Shown here: one piece after another, positions 38,210 to 48,765 of the stretch | Layout of the letters: each line of letters begins with the position of its first letter | Numbering within the stretch: position 1 is the first letter of the stretch | DNA from: Thermoplasmata archaeon | GTDB taxonomy: Archaea > Thermoplasmatota > Thermoplasmata > Thermoplasmatales > Thermoplasmataceae | Reading direction: 5' to 3' | Assembly (NCBI GenBank): GCA_021820565.1 | Contig: JAKADL010000002.1 | Span: 1-50,369, forward strand | Length of the DNA stretch: 50,369 bases | The notes under the pieces: model-generated | What the model saw: only the letters and a program-made list of their open reading frames with translations | Databases searched by the model: none | Told to the model about the DNA's origin: nothing | Position numbers and translations under genes: made by a program

Positions 38210-39460
38210 TTATTTGGTATCTATAACGGTCTTTCCTCTAGGTTCCCTTGTACTCTTTATAAAGAAACTCAGCCCGAATGCCACGAAGGTAAGAACAGCT
38301 ACAACCAGCATGGTAAGGAACCATTGCGGGAAGAAAACTCCTGAAACTGTAAAGGTGACCGGCCCGAGGTCTCCCATGATGAGTATGAGGAACAGTGCAC
38401 CAACCTGGGATGCGAGCCATATAAGGCTTGCAGATGTCCCTGACCTTTTTTCACCTGCCGTTTCAAGCGACAGTTGCAGGCCTATTGGTGCCAGTGAAAG
38501 AAGGAAGAACCCTATAACAATTGCAATAACAAAATATATTGCAATATTTGCCGTGAATGCAAATAGCAGAAGGAATATGGCAGCTATGATGCTGTTGATC
38601 TGAACAAACTGTTTCAGCATGGATTTTTTATCTGCAAAATACGGTATTATTATCATTCCGGCAATTCCACTGATGAGCATGGACGCCGCTATAATTCCCC
38701 CCGTGAGTGATGAAACTCCACGTGATGCCAGCATGCTTTCTATCCATTGTGCCAGTCCACTGAATATACCTACGCCGATGAAGAATAACGCCATCAGAAT
38801 GATAATATTCCTTATGTTCAGAAGCCCTCTGATTTCGTTTACAAGGTTTTTGTCACTGGATGGAACAAAAGAGTTATTCTCCTTCGCTATTGTAAAAAAT
38901 AACACAAAGGCAACTGTGGCAATCAGTGAAAACACAATCATATTTTCACGGAGTTCGGAGAATGATGAAAGTGGAACCATGAGTGGCGCAACTATAAGTG
39001 CAACTATCATCCCCAGTATCTGCCCCAGTGTTCCCACTCCTGTTGCAACTGCCTGTTCTCCGGCAGGAAACCATGTGCCAGCTATTTTTGATATCCCATT
39101 GAACACAAATGGCTGCCCTATTCCCGCCAGGCTCTGAAAAACTACCAGCATGAGGAAATCCCTGCCCGCGAAGAGCCTCATCCAGGAAAAGAAAGCTATA
39201 ATCAGAGCTCCTATTGAAACCACCTTCTTGAAGCCTATCCTGTCAACTAGTATTCCTGTGGGTATGGACAGCGGTATGAAAATAAGCGGCCAGAATGCGG
39301 CCAGATAACCAATCTCGGATACATTAACCCTGTATATGGTTTCAACCTGCGGAACGGCTATTCCAGAAAAATTCAACCATATGGCCTGCGATGATAATGC
39401 AACCAGTGTATACGCCCCCAGTATAATCCATCTACGGGAAGAATTATTTGATTCGTGCAT
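38210..39460 (-). CDS. Major facilitator superfamily transporter
   Basis: 12-TM-like hydrophobic pattern; GILVDRIGFKKVVSIGALIIAFFSWMRL. Confidence 0.85.
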   Translation of the reverse strand: MHESNNSSRRWIILGAYTLVALSSQAIWLNFSGIAVPQVETIYRVNVSEIGYLAAFWPLIFIPLSIPTGILVDRIGFKKVVSIGALIIAFFSWMRLFAGRDFLMLVVFQSLAGIGQPFVFNGISKIAGTWFPAGEQAVATGVGTLGQILGMIVALIVAPLMVPLSSFSELRENMIVFSLIATVAFVLFFTIAKENNSFVPSSDKNLVNEIRGLLNIRNIIILMALFFIGVGIFSGLAQWIESMLASRGVSSLTGGIIAASMLISGIAGMIIIPYFADKKSMLKQFVQINSIIAAIFLLLFAFTANIAIYFVIAIVIGFFLLSLAPIGLQLSLETAGEKRSGTSASLIWLASQVGALFLILIMGDLGPVTFTVSGVFFPQWFLTMLVVAVLTFVAFGLSFFIKSTREPRGKTVIDTK

Positions 39461-39609
39461 TAAAAATTAACTGGAACAACTACTTAAAAGTTCTTAAGGG
39501 AAAAAAATGGTGAACTTTTGCTGTATGGCGATAACCTGTTGCCTGTAAACCGGTTCTTTATAGTAAGATCAAAGAGAGTTAACATTAATATCAGAGAAAA
39601 AAATAAAAA

Positions 39610-40224
39610 TCAATTCTGTATCCTGCCTGTTCCTGAACTTTTCCTGGATATAAGTACAAAAAGCATCAATATCAGTGCTACCAGGGTCACGGAATTCATC
39701 AAAGTAACAATTTGTGCCAGGTTTGACTGTCCGCTATCCTCGTAAAGTATTGCGAGTTCTGCTATAACGATTATTGAAATAACAGATATACCGGCTGGAA
39801 CAGCAAGACCACGGAGGAATCTACCATGATAAATTACCGTTGCAAGCTGTGATACCGGAAGAAATGCCCCGGTTATGATAAACGAACATACTGTAAGAAG
39901 CCCGTTGGGGACAACGTAATCAACACTGTGTATTATGTAGTATACAGTGAAGAACATTGCAACCCCGAAAGCCAGCCCGGCAAAGAGCCTGTATGTTTTT
40001 CCCGAACCGATGATATAGCCCGCAAAGGAAAATACCAGTGTACCTGCTATAATCCCCTCGAATAGTGACATGAGCTGATAAGGCGCACCTATTATATAAA
40101 TAAGCCCGGATGAATATCCCATGGTAAAAATCAGGGATACCCCCAGAATTGCGGGCACTATGATTGATGTTGCAGTTGATAGAACAGCTATGCCCTTTTC
40201 CTTTTTTTCACTGACGTATGCCAT
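39610..40224 (-). CDS. Multi-pass membrane protein, function unknown
   Basis: Hydrophobic ORF; 3 nt from the upstream phosphoesterase gene in the same orientation. Confidence 0.6.
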   Translation of the reverse strand: MAYVSEKKEKGIAVLSTATSIIVPAILGVSLIFTMGYSSGLIYIIGAPYQLMSLFEGIIAGTLVFSFAGYIIGSGKTYRLFAGLAFGVAMFFTVYYIIHSVDYVVPNGLLTVCSFIITGAFLPVSQLATVIYHGRFLRGLAVPAGISVISIIVIAELAILYEDSGQSNLAQIVTLMNSVTLVALILMLFVLISRKSSGTGRIQN

Positions 40225-40227
40225 TTT

Positions 40228-41709
40228 TCACTTCCTCCTGTATCTTGTTATTATGGCGGCTGCAATAGCTATTTCCAGAACAACAAGCATAGAATAAAAG
40301 CCTACGCTTTCAAAGAACGGGGTGTATCCATGCTCGTCTTTGTTCAGTATGCCCACGCCCATGGATGATAGATTTACAGAGGATGAACCTGTTCTGTTAT
40401 ATCCCAATTTATCCAGAGGTATCTGGGGCTCCATGGGGAATAAGCTGGAATAATTATCCGCGGATGTGTTTGTCACGAGACTGAAATGTATATTTGAGGG
40501 CACTGGAAAACCTGCTGATGGAGAAAATTCTATAGGCGTCCGGCAGTCCGAAAAATTGAAGAAATCCAGGGGCAGGTACGAATCGTCGACCATCTTATTC
40601 AGTGCCGGCATTTCCCAGTTATAATCAATAAATCCAAGTATTGATGTAACAAGCATCTGGGTATTCGAAATGTAATCCTCCTTTGCATACGGGGATATGA
40701 CCATTAGCGGTATCCTTAAACCCAGCTGTACCCCATCCATTACAGGTGGAACAACCTGATCATAGTATCCTCCGAAACCATCAAATGTAATAAATATGGC
40801 AGTGGAGTTCCATATGGGACTCTTTTCTATAGCATCTATTACGTAAAGCAGCAGCATCTCGCCATTCAGTATGATATTTGGCGGCCCCATGCTTTTACCT
40901 GTCCCCTGTGAAAAGAAGTAACTGACAGAGGGAAGAGTTCCATCCGAAGTTTCATTCAAAAAACTGTTCCAGCTCTGAAGATGTGAAGAATAATCAGTGT
41001 GCCCGTACAGGAAATCCCAGGATGCACACCTGTATGCTGTGTTATTCAGGTAAACTCCATAGGATATGTTATATTTTGAAAGCTCACCGAATATTGACTG
41101 GGAATATGGAATATAGGGGGGTGGCCCATAATCGTTAATTATAGGGGAGTAACCTGCAACATAGTAAAGGTGGTGTGGCGCACTTTCAGAAAGGCATGGG
41201 GCATAAAAATTATCTGCAAGCCCGTACTGCTCTGCAATGTCCCACTGTGGGGCCTCCTGTGCAGCAGAATAATAAGTCAATCCCTGCGGGCCGCTGCCAT
41301 TCAGGAAACCATTGAGTTTTCCATGATTGAAATCCAGGTGATATGAAACATAGCCCTCATTCGGGTCCTTTGTGCTGAATGTCCCGGAAGGTATCTCTGT
41401 AAGCATGTCTCTTGCTGTTCTGTTCGAGAGCAGGTTCAATGGCACTGACAGGTTTGCAGAAAGACTAGCATTAGATGTGTAACTATCAAATGGATATATT
41501 CCAAAGAGATTGTCGAAACTGTGGTTTTCCAGGTATATATTGATAACGTGTTTTATCGGCGTTCGAGTTCCTGAATCAGATTCCAGTTCGACTGTCTGCA
41601 CTCCCTGTGTTTTCACACCGGATGTGGATGCTACAGGGATAAAAGCTATGATTATAAACATTAATACAACAATAATTACAGAAATTTTGAGAAGAGACCC
41701 TGATCCCAT
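40228..41709 (-). CDS. Secreted phosphoesterase (acid phosphatase / phospholipase C family) with C-terminal TM anchor
   Basis: Signal peptide; HVINIYLENHSFDNLFGIYP, DNFYAPCLSESAPHHLYYVAGYSP, IFITFDGFGGYYDQVVPP; C-terminal MLVVLEIAIAAAIITRYRRK. Confidence 0.88.
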   Translation of the reverse strand: MGSGSLLKISVIIVVLMFIIIAFIPVASTSGVKTQGVQTVELESDSGTRTPIKHVINIYLENHSFDNLFGIYPFDSYTSNASLSANLSVPLNLLSNRTARDMLTEIPSGTFSTKDPNEGYVSYHLDFNHGKLNGFLNGSGPQGLTYYSAAQEAPQWDIAEQYGLADNFYAPCLSESAPHHLYYVAGYSPIINDYGPPPYIPYSQSIFGELSKYNISYGVYLNNTAYRCASWDFLYGHTDYSSHLQSWNSFLNETSDGTLPSVSYFFSQGTGKSMGPPNIILNGEMLLLYVIDAIEKSPIWNSTAIFITFDGFGGYYDQVVPPVMDGVQLGLRIPLMVISPYAKEDYISNTQMLVTSILGFIDYNWEMPALNKMVDDSYLPLDFFNFSDCRTPIEFSPSAGFPVPSNIHFSLVTNTSADNYSSLFPMEPQIPLDKLGYNRTGSSSVNLSSMGVGILNKDEHGYTPFFESVGFYSMLVVLEIAIAAAIITRYRRK

Positions 41710-42031
41710 AAAAATTAAACAGAGAGATATATATAATTATTTTGAAGCTAACATATTGTAAATTAAAGTCACAATTACAGAAATGAGTCCTGTATTAGCC
41801 TTGTAGTCATCTCAATGCTTCCCGTAGAAGTAAATGTATTTCCATGGCTTAATAAATCCTAGATTATATACCATAAAGAAGATGTCAACATATCAATTGT
41901 AGTTGTTGTTACTTAATGGCAGTTGAATACACAGCAGTGTATAGAACTCAATTCAATTATGTAGCACGTTATTGAAGAGATTACGCTTATTTTAAGTTCA
42001 TGACGTGTTAAATTAAAATTTCAGTTCGCAA

Positions 42032-43591
42032 GTGTTAAAAAGCTGTTATGAATTTGCAAGGGTGAATGATGACGTTAAGAATATAAGAAGTACAGAAATT
42101 CGCTATTTATTCAAATTGCTCCCGGTTTTTCTTAAATTCAGCTCAGATAGGAAAAAATCAAGGCGGCAGGAAGAATATGATTACAGGATTGAGAAGCATG
42201 GCAGGCTGGCAGTAAACACATTCATTCAACTGGGCCCTACATTTATCAAACTTGGCCAGGTCCTATCCGCGCGACCTGACCTGCTCCCAAAAGAATATTT
42301 AAAAGCATTCTCTGATCTCCAGGATAGAGTACCTGCGGACAATTTTGCATATGCCCGCAGAATAATAGAAGAAAATGTTGGCGATCCTGACAAGGTTTTT
42401 GATGAGTTCAACGAGGATGCCATATCCGGGGCGTCTCTGGGCCAGGTTTACAGGGCAAAATACAGGGGAATAGATGCCGCTGTAAAGGTAAACCGGCATG
42501 ATATAGACAGAGTACTGAAAAGAGACCTGATTATCATAAAGAAACTTCTCGATGTATTCAAGAGATTCATAGATAATTTTCTATATATTAGCATATCCAA
42601 TGTAATTTCTGATTTTTCAGCCAGAATATATGATGAAACAAATTATCTCATAGAGGCAGATAATATCAGGAGGATAAGGGCCAATATAAAAAAATACAAT
42701 ATAATCATACCGGATGTTTTATTTGCATCAAAACAGGTTTTAATACTGACATATATAGAAGGAATAAAGGTTACCGATGTTAAAAAACTCGCTGCAAATG
42801 GGATTGACCTTCCCAGACTGGCGCATGACCTGGACATAACATTTATACGTATGCTTTTAAGAAATGATATATTCCACGCCGATCCACACCCGGGCAATAT
42901 ATCAATTGCAGCAGACGGCCGGATCATTCTCTATGATTTCGGAATGGTTGGCAAACTTGATGACGATACAAGGTTTAAACTTTTGAAGCTTTATGATGGA
43001 TTGATCAACAAGGACCCGGATACAATAATGGATTCCCTGATTCAGCTGAACGCACTGTCACCTGCTGCAAATAGAGGAATTGTAAGAAAAGGGATAGAGC
43101 TTTCCATAGCCAATCTCTCCGGTACCAATGTGGATGAAATGGATATAAGGGAGTTGCTGGCAATAGCAAATAATGTAATATTCGAGTTTCCATTCCATCT
43201 TCCCAGGGAACTGGTACTTTATATGAGGATGTCATCGCTTCTTGAGGGCATCTGCAAAACCCTTGATCCCAATTTCAAATTCGTCATCGTGCTAAGGGAT
43301 ATTCTTTATAATGAAGGCATGTTGCAGGAGCTTTACATGAAAGAATTGAATGAATTTGCACAGAAATCCATAATCTCTCTGGAAAAGGGCCTTGATGTGC
43401 TCCCTCTTCTCAAAAGGCGGCTGGAAGAACAGGAAATGCCGGCTCAGGAAAACAGAAAGCTTCCTGCTACGGTATTTCTATCAGCGATATTCATCGCCAT
43501 GGTTCTGTTTTCAAGAGCTCATCCATTGATTTCCTATATCATCATGGCAGCTGATATAGTATCTTTTATATTAATATTGAAAAATAAATAA
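42032..43591 (+). CDS. ABC1/AarF/UbiB-family atypical kinase
   Basis: LGPTFIKLGQVLSARPDLLPKEY, LQDRVP, GASLGQVYRAKY, AVKV, FHADPHPGNI, LYDFGMVGKL; GTG start; C-terminal TM. Confidence 0.95.
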   Translation: MLKSCYEFARVNDDVKNIRSTEIRYLFKLLPVFLKFSSDRKKSRRQEEYDYRIEKHGRLAVNTFIQLGPTFIKLGQVLSARPDLLPKEYLKAFSDLQDRVPADNFAYARRIIEENVGDPDKVFDEFNEDAISGASLGQVYRAKYRGIDAAVKVNRHDIDRVLKRDLIIIKKLLDVFKRFIDNFLYISISNVISDFSARIYDETNYLIEADNIRRIRANIKKYNIIIPDVLFASKQVLILTYIEGIKVTDVKKLAANGIDLPRLAHDLDITFIRMLLRNDIFHADPHPGNISIAADGRIILYDFGMVGKLDDDTRFKLLKLYDGLINKDPDTIMDSLIQLNALSPAANRGIVRKGIELSIANLSGTNVDEMDIRELLAIANNVIFEFPFHLPRELVLYMRMSSLLEGICKTLDPNFKFVIVLRDILYNEGMLQELYMKELNEFAQKSIISLEKGLDVLPLLKRRLEEQEMPAQENRKLPATVFLSAIFIAMVLFSRAHPLISYIIMAADIVSFILILKNK

Positions 43592-43629
43592 TTTTCTCTG
43601 GAAATATTTTCATTCGGTTTTAAAAATAA

Positions 43630-44010
43630 TTATTCAATTTTAACTGTTTTTACATTCTTGACAGGTATTTTCAATGAAAGCACGCCATCAACATATTTTG
43701 CCGTGAAATCCTGTTCTGTGTCAACTTCAAGTGGCAATGACATTCTCTTGAAAACCTTATCTGGCCTCTGATTTTCGAATACAGTTCCATCGGGTTTTAT
43801 TTCTCTGTCTGCCCTGATGACTATTGCATTCTTTTCAAGTGTAACCTTTATATCATTTCTGTCAAATCCCGGAAGATCTGCATCAATTCCAATGTAACCA
43901 TTGTCTTCATACATTGTTACCGGCGGATACATGTAACTCATTATCTCCCTGGCCCTGTTGTTGATATTCTTCATAAACTCATCAGAGTAATATTTTAACG
44001 GTCTGTACAT
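43630..44010 (-). CDS. Hsp20/alpha-crystallin small heat shock protein
   Basis: DNGYIGIDADLPGFDRNDIKVTLEKNAIVIRADRE...RMSLPLEVDTEQDFTAKYVDGVLSLKIPV. Confidence 0.95.
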   Translation of the reverse strand: MYRPLKYYSDEFMKNINNRAREIMSYMYPPVTMYEDNGYIGIDADLPGFDRNDIKVTLEKNAIVIRADREIKPDGTVFENQRPDKVFKRMSLPLEVDTEQDFTAKYVDGVLSLKIPVKNVKTVKIE

Positions 44011-44122
44011 ATTTCAAATATAAATTATGAGTACTAAAAGTTTACGTTAACGCCTGGCATACAGTTTTTTTTAGTTCATGGGAAAAGGAAAACTGTAATA
44101 ATTGCCATTTTTACTCATTATT

Positions 44123-45049
44123 CTAGTACTCCTGTTGCCGGCTTTTTATCTTACGTAAATTATTACTATTCTTTCCCAGTATCTCTTCCGCCAGGGTATA
44201 GGGGTCTTCATCCAGAGAATTATCTCCATATTCTATGCCATCCACATAGTCCGAATATTCATCATAAATAGCTTCCATGACGACCATTTTAAGTTTTCTG
44301 TAATATTTCTCACGTGGATTCTTATTCTTAATTTCCAGTATATTTTTTACCAGCTCATCATAGTTTTCCCCTGTAAGTGAGTTAACTCCTATGACCGGAG
44401 TTTCAAGTTTATTGCTCATGTTGAGAGATTCCCTTATATCCTTTATCGCCAGATATGACCCTTCACGATCGATTTTGTTAATTACAAAGATATCTCCTAT
44501 TTCCATTATACCGGATTTTATTGCCTGTATTTCATCCCCGAGGCCGGGTGCAAGAAATACACATGTCACATCTGCAATATTCATGATGTCAATATCTGCC
44601 TGGCCGGATCCAACGGTCTCCAGTATTATGTAATCATTGCCTGCGGCTTCCAGCACCTTTATAATATCCCAGGTGTATTCTGACAGGCCACCGTTGTAAA
44701 GCCTGTTGGATGTGCTCCTCATATATATCCCCTTGCTGCTCAGGGCTGCCTGCATTCTTATCCTGTTTCCCAGTATAGCACCACCAGAAAACGGGCTTGC
44801 CGGGTCTATTGCAAGGACTGCAACCTTTCCATGGACAGCGAGCGATGGAGCAAGGTTTGCTATTGCAGTACTTTTGCCAACACCCGGTGGTCCGGTAATC
44901 CCTATAATCTTTGCACTGCCGTATCTGTATATCCTGCTGATTATATCCTTTCTGACTTTATAGCCAGAATTTTCTATCAGGGATATGGATCTGGCTATTG
45001 CCCTGTAATCCCCTCTCAATATGCCCTGTACCAGGATTTCAGTATTCAT
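44123..45049 (-). CDS. meaB: Methylmalonyl-CoA mutase-associated GTPase MeaB/ArgK
   Basis: IIGITGPPGVGKSTAIANLAPSLA, VLAIDPASPFSGGAILGNRIRM, ETVGSGQADIDI, FVINKIDREG. Confidence 0.95.
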   Translation of the reverse strand: MNTEILVQGILRGDYRAIARSISLIENSGYKVRKDIISRIYRYGSAKIIGITGPPGVGKSTAIANLAPSLAVHGKVAVLAIDPASPFSGGAILGNRIRMQAALSSKGIYMRSTSNRLYNGGLSEYTWDIIKVLEAAGNDYIILETVGSGQADIDIMNIADVTCVFLAPGLGDEIQAIKSGIMEIGDIFVINKIDREGSYLAIKDIRESLNMSNKLETPVIGVNSLTGENYDELVKNILEIKNKNPREKYYRKLKMVVMEAIYDEYSDYVDGIEYGDNSLDEDPYTLAEEILGKNSNNLRKIKSRQQEY

Positions 45050-45485
45050 TCGCTCTCAATTTCCTTATTTCCCCGGCTCTTGCCCTTACATGATCTATTA
45101 TAACGTTGAGGGGAGTTCCCGGACCAAAGTTTCCAGTTATTCCCATTTTCTCAAGTGCGGGTTTATCCTCATCAGGTATAATTCCACCCCCGACCACTGC
45201 GATATCATTAACTCCCTTTTTCCTGAGTATTTCCATAACATTTCTGAATGCTGTCATATGTGCTCCATTCAAAAGGCTAAGGGCTATCACATCCACATCC
45301 TCGTTTATGGCTGTATCGACTACTTCCTCCGGAGTTGGCAAAAGGCCAGCATAGATGACATCCATTCCTGCATCCCTGAACGCCTTTGCCAGGACAAATA
45401 TGCCACGATCGTGCCCATCTATTGCAGGTTTTGCCAGCAGAACCTTTACAGGCGCTTCAGTATATTTTTGGTTCTTTCCATTCAC
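45039..45485 (-). CDS. Methylmalonyl-CoA mutase, B12-binding C-terminal subunit
   Basis: KVLLAKPAIDGHDRGIFVLAKAFRDAGMDVIYAGLLPTPEEVVDTAINEDVDVIALSLLNGAH (DxHxxG). Confidence 0.95.
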   Translation of the reverse strand: MNGKNQKYTEAPVKVLLAKPAIDGHDRGIFVLAKAFRDAGMDVIYAGLLPTPEEVVDTAINEDVDVIALSLLNGAHMTAFRNVMEILRKKGVNDIAVVGGGIIPDEDKPALEKMGITGNFGPGTPLNVIIDHVRARAGEIRKLRANEY

Positions 45486-47160
45486 CGAATATCTCCCTCC
45501 CTACATTTGATATTTCTTCCAGTGTGCAGTAATTTCTTACGCATTCCATTATATATGGCATGAGGTTTATGCTATCATCCTCCATTGCCTTATGCAGATT
45601 CTCGAGGGATCTGGAAACCTTCGATTCATCCCTCTTCTTCTTGATACCCTCCAGGCTCCTGATCTGTCCATTCTCGGCCACATCAGTAATTTTCAAAGTG
45701 TTTATGGGTTTTTCATCTTTGTCAACATATTTGTTCACTCCGACAATTATGTCATCCTCTCTTTCTATTCTGAGCTGTTTTTTATAGGAGGTGTCGGCTA
45801 TTTCCTTCTGTAGATACCCTGCCTTTACTGCGTTGAGTATTCCCCCCATCTTCTCAATTTCTGAGAAATATTTGTATGCCTCAATTTCCATTTCGCATGT
45901 TAGCCTTTCAAGGTAATAGGATCCGCCGAGGGGATCTATAACATCTGTTATCCCCGTTTCCTCTGCTATTATCTGCTGCGTCCTCAGCGCAACTTTAACG
46001 GCATCATCAGTGGGAAGTGCCCATGCTTCATCATAAGAATTGGTATGCAGGCTCTGGGTGCCTCCCAGTACAGCTGCCATGGCCTCTATTGTTGTTCTGA
46101 CTATGTTGTTCAGTGGCTGCTGCCATGTAAGTGTGTAACCGGATGTCTGTGTGTGGAATTTTAATGCCATGCTTTTCGGATTCTTTGCATGGTATTTTTC
46201 CTTAAGCACCGTTGCCCATATGCGTCTTGCTGCCCTGAATTTGGCAATTTCCTCGAAGAAGTTAATGGAGGAATTGAAGAAAAATGATGTTCTCGGTGCA
46301 AAATCATCCACATTGAGTCCTGCATTTATGCCCATCTCAATATAGTAAAACCCATCAGCAAGTGTGAAAGCAAGCTCCTGGACTGCGCTGGATCCTGCTT
46401 CTCTTATATGATATCCGGAGACACTTATATAATTCCATTTGGGAACATGTTCGGTTGAATAGGTCAGCATATCCCTGATCAGCCTCAGATGCGCTTCCGG
46501 CGGGTACATCCATTCTTTCTGTGCTATGTATTCTTTGAGTATATCAGCCTGTACTGTTCCTGAAATTTTATCCAGTGGTGTGCCATTCTTTTCTGCGAGT
46601 ACGAAGTACATTGCAGTAAGTATTGCTGCAGGGGCATTTATCGTCATGGATGTGCTTACCTTTGCGAGGTCTATGCCATCGAATATTCTTTCCATGTCAT
46701 GTAGCGATGAAACATTAACACCGCATTTCCCTACTTCGCCCTCAGCTCTTTTGCTATCGCAGTCATACCCATAAAGCGTGGGCATATCAAAGGCAATGCT
46801 CAGACCGGTTTCGCCATTTTCAATTAAATATTTTAGTCTTTTATTGGTATCGTCAGGTGTACCAAAGCCAGAGAACATACGCATGGTCCAGTTCCTTCCC
46901 CTGTACATGTTTGGATATATTCCACGTGTGAACGGGTATTCACCGGGATTGCCGATACGGCTCTCAGCATCGACAGGCAAATCACCGGCCATGTAGAGAT
47001 CCTTAATCAGCATTGATGATGAATTTTCCCTGGGTTTGTCGGTATAACCGGTCTTTTTATTCCAGGGATCCAAAACATCTTTTTTCCACTTTTCATAATT
47101 TTTATCTTCACTGAATGATTGCATTATTTCCTTTGCCTTCATATCCCAGAAGTTATCCAT
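45457..47160 (-). CDS. Methylmalonyl-CoA mutase, large (catalytic) subunit
   Basis: PFTRGIYPNMYRGRNWTMRMFSGFGTPDDTNKRLKYLIENGETGLSIAFDMPTLYGYD, SGTVQADILKEYIAQKEW, GGTQSLHTNSYDEA. Confidence 0.97.
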   Translation of the reverse strand: MDNFWDMKAKEIMQSFSEDKNYEKWKKDVLDPWNKKTGYTDKPRENSSSMLIKDLYMAGDLPVDAESRIGNPGEYPFTRGIYPNMYRGRNWTMRMFSGFGTPDDTNKRLKYLIENGETGLSIAFDMPTLYGYDCDSKRAEGEVGKCGVNVSSLHDMERIFDGIDLAKVSTSMTINAPAAILTAMYFVLAEKNGTPLDKISGTVQADILKEYIAQKEWMYPPEAHLRLIRDMLTYSTEHVPKWNYISVSGYHIREAGSSAVQELAFTLADGFYYIEMGINAGLNVDDFAPRTSFFFNSSINFFEEIAKFRAARRIWATVLKEKYHAKNPKSMALKFHTQTSGYTLTWQQPLNNIVRTTIEAMAAVLGGTQSLHTNSYDEAWALPTDDAVKVALRTQQIIAEETGITDVIDPLGGSYYLERLTCEMEIEAYKYFSEIEKMGGILNAVKAGYLQKEIADTSYKKQLRIEREDDIIVGVNKYVDKDEKPINTLKITDVAENGQIRSLEGIKKKRDESKVSRSLENLHKAMEDDSINLMPYIMECVRNYCTLEEISNVGREIFGEWKEPKIY

Positions 47161-47220
47161 AAGAACTTAATAGCTAAAAGCATTAATATTTTTCTTATGG
47201 GGATATAGTGGGCTTTCCAG

Positions 47221-47961
47221 TCAATGGACATTGGTAGATAAAGAATCCACCCTATTGGTAATAAATCCGTTTAATCCAGCCTGCCTTATTTTTTCTGCAT
47301 TTTGAACACTATCTACCGTCCATGGCAATACGCAGAAGCCCTTATTGTGTATTTTTATAAATTTATCAATATATTCCTGTTTGAATTCAGGGAGGTACAA
47401 TGTAACATCCATAGATCTTAAATCATCGCAATCTATTTTACCCATATACTTTTCCGAATGATTGTCATAATCAAGGCCGAGCATAATAGTTTCATTAAAT
47501 TCCCTTGCCTTTCGTATAGCAAAGGGGTCAAATGATATAATGCATACATGATTTTCCATCCCTGCTTCCTTAACAGTATCAAGAGTATACCTTGGGAGGT
47601 CATTCTTAATAATATAGCCATCGTCATGTACAGTTTTTAACTCAACAAGAAAATACTTTTCCCTGAAAGCTTCCAGCAAATCCTTTAATTTGGGAATTTT
47701 CTGGTCCCCAATCCGTACCCCTTCAATTTCACTGGATGTCATGCTCTCTATTTCTCTATTGATCGAAGCAAGTCTTTCCAGATTAAAATCATGTATGACG
47801 AATACTTCATTATCTCTGCTTAAATGTACATCGAGTTCGACCACATCCGTAAATCTGAATGCGTTTTGAAACGATTCCATAGTATTTTCAGGATATTTTG
47901 AAGGAAGTCCCCTGTGGCCCACCGCAGTGAAGTTTGATTTTATGTACTCATATATATTCAT
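47221..47961 (-). CDS. Glycerophosphodiester phosphodiesterase
   Basis: VGHRGLPSKYPENTMESFQNAF, VVELDVHLSRDNEVFVIHDFNLERL, VLPWTVDSVQNAEKI. Confidence 0.92.
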   Translation of the reverse strand: MNIYEYIKSNFTAVGHRGLPSKYPENTMESFQNAFRFTDVVELDVHLSRDNEVFVIHDFNLERLASINREIESMTSSEIEGVRIGDQKIPKLKDLLEAFREKYFLVELKTVHDDGYIIKNDLPRYTLDTVKEAGMENHVCIISFDPFAIRKAREFNETIMLGLDYDNHSEKYMGKIDCDDLRSMDVTLYLPEFKQEYIDKFIKIHNKGFCVLPWTVDSVQNAEKIRQAGLNGFITNRVDSLSTNVH

Positions 47962-48162
47962 TGCCAGTAATTTATCACAATATTATAAAAATATTGTTTT
48001 CCATATTATGTAGGATATTCAAAAACGTGCTGCAAAAAATTTATTTTCTTCAGAATAAAAATCACATTTCTTGCAAATCTACATAAAATATTATCTATGA
48101 AAAAAGGAGCAATGCAATTTAGCCATTTAACGTTATTAATACCTTTCAGTTAAAAATATAAT

Positions 48163-48552
48163 TTAAAAATCGAACTTCTTAATAATTTTTTCATCATAAT
48201 AACTGGCATATGTATATTTTCTGAGCAGTGGATAATAATTTAAATTAAATTTCCTCAATATTTCTCTTACTTCCTTAGAAGAATATGTCACATCAAATTC
48301 CTCTTCTATATATTTCTGGATTTCCCGCACGGTACAAACTTTTTTCTCCTCTATGCAGTTTTTCAATGTGCACATCTGATTTTCATGCAATTTGCTGGGT
48401 CTACCCATGTATGTTCTCACTATTACATTCTTATTCTCCTCATCCTCAACTGAATTTACAGCCTGTAATTTACTTTGTACCATACTTTCACCCTGTAATT
48501 CGTATATACATTTAACGTATAAATACGTTATTATTATTGTATAAAAAATCAA
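48163..48552 (-). CDS. Winged-HTH protein resembling the N-terminal domain of IS630-type transposases (orphan)
   Basis: RPSKLHENQMCTLKNCIEEKKVCTVREIQKYIEEEFDVTYSSKEVREILRKFNLNYYPLLRK; no DDE domain downstream; likely start is the internal Met (MVQSKL). Confidence 0.6.
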   Translation of the reverse strand: MIFYTIIITYLYVKCIYELQGESMVQSKLQAVNSVEDEENKNVIVRTYMGRPSKLHENQMCTLKNCIEEKKVCTVREIQKYIEEEFDVTYSSKEVREILRKFNLNYYPLLRKYTYASYYDEKIIKKFDF

Positions 48553-48765
48553 AAAAAAACGAAAAATACTATATTTTGTTAGATTTCATAATATAACCAC
48601 AAGATTTCAAAATTTCACCAGAAATTTACCACCTACTGAACATTGAGGTCGAATACAGTCAAATTTACTACAGAATACGAATTTATAATTGCAATTTCGC
48701 ATTTATGATATAATTTGGAATTTATTATATTCTAAATCAGTGATTAATAAATTATAATGATAGCA

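Noticed and set aside
45457-45485. Overlap between the two methylmalonyl-CoA mutase subunits as an anomaly
   Set aside because: Short overlaps are common in such operons, and the small subunit may start at a later codon
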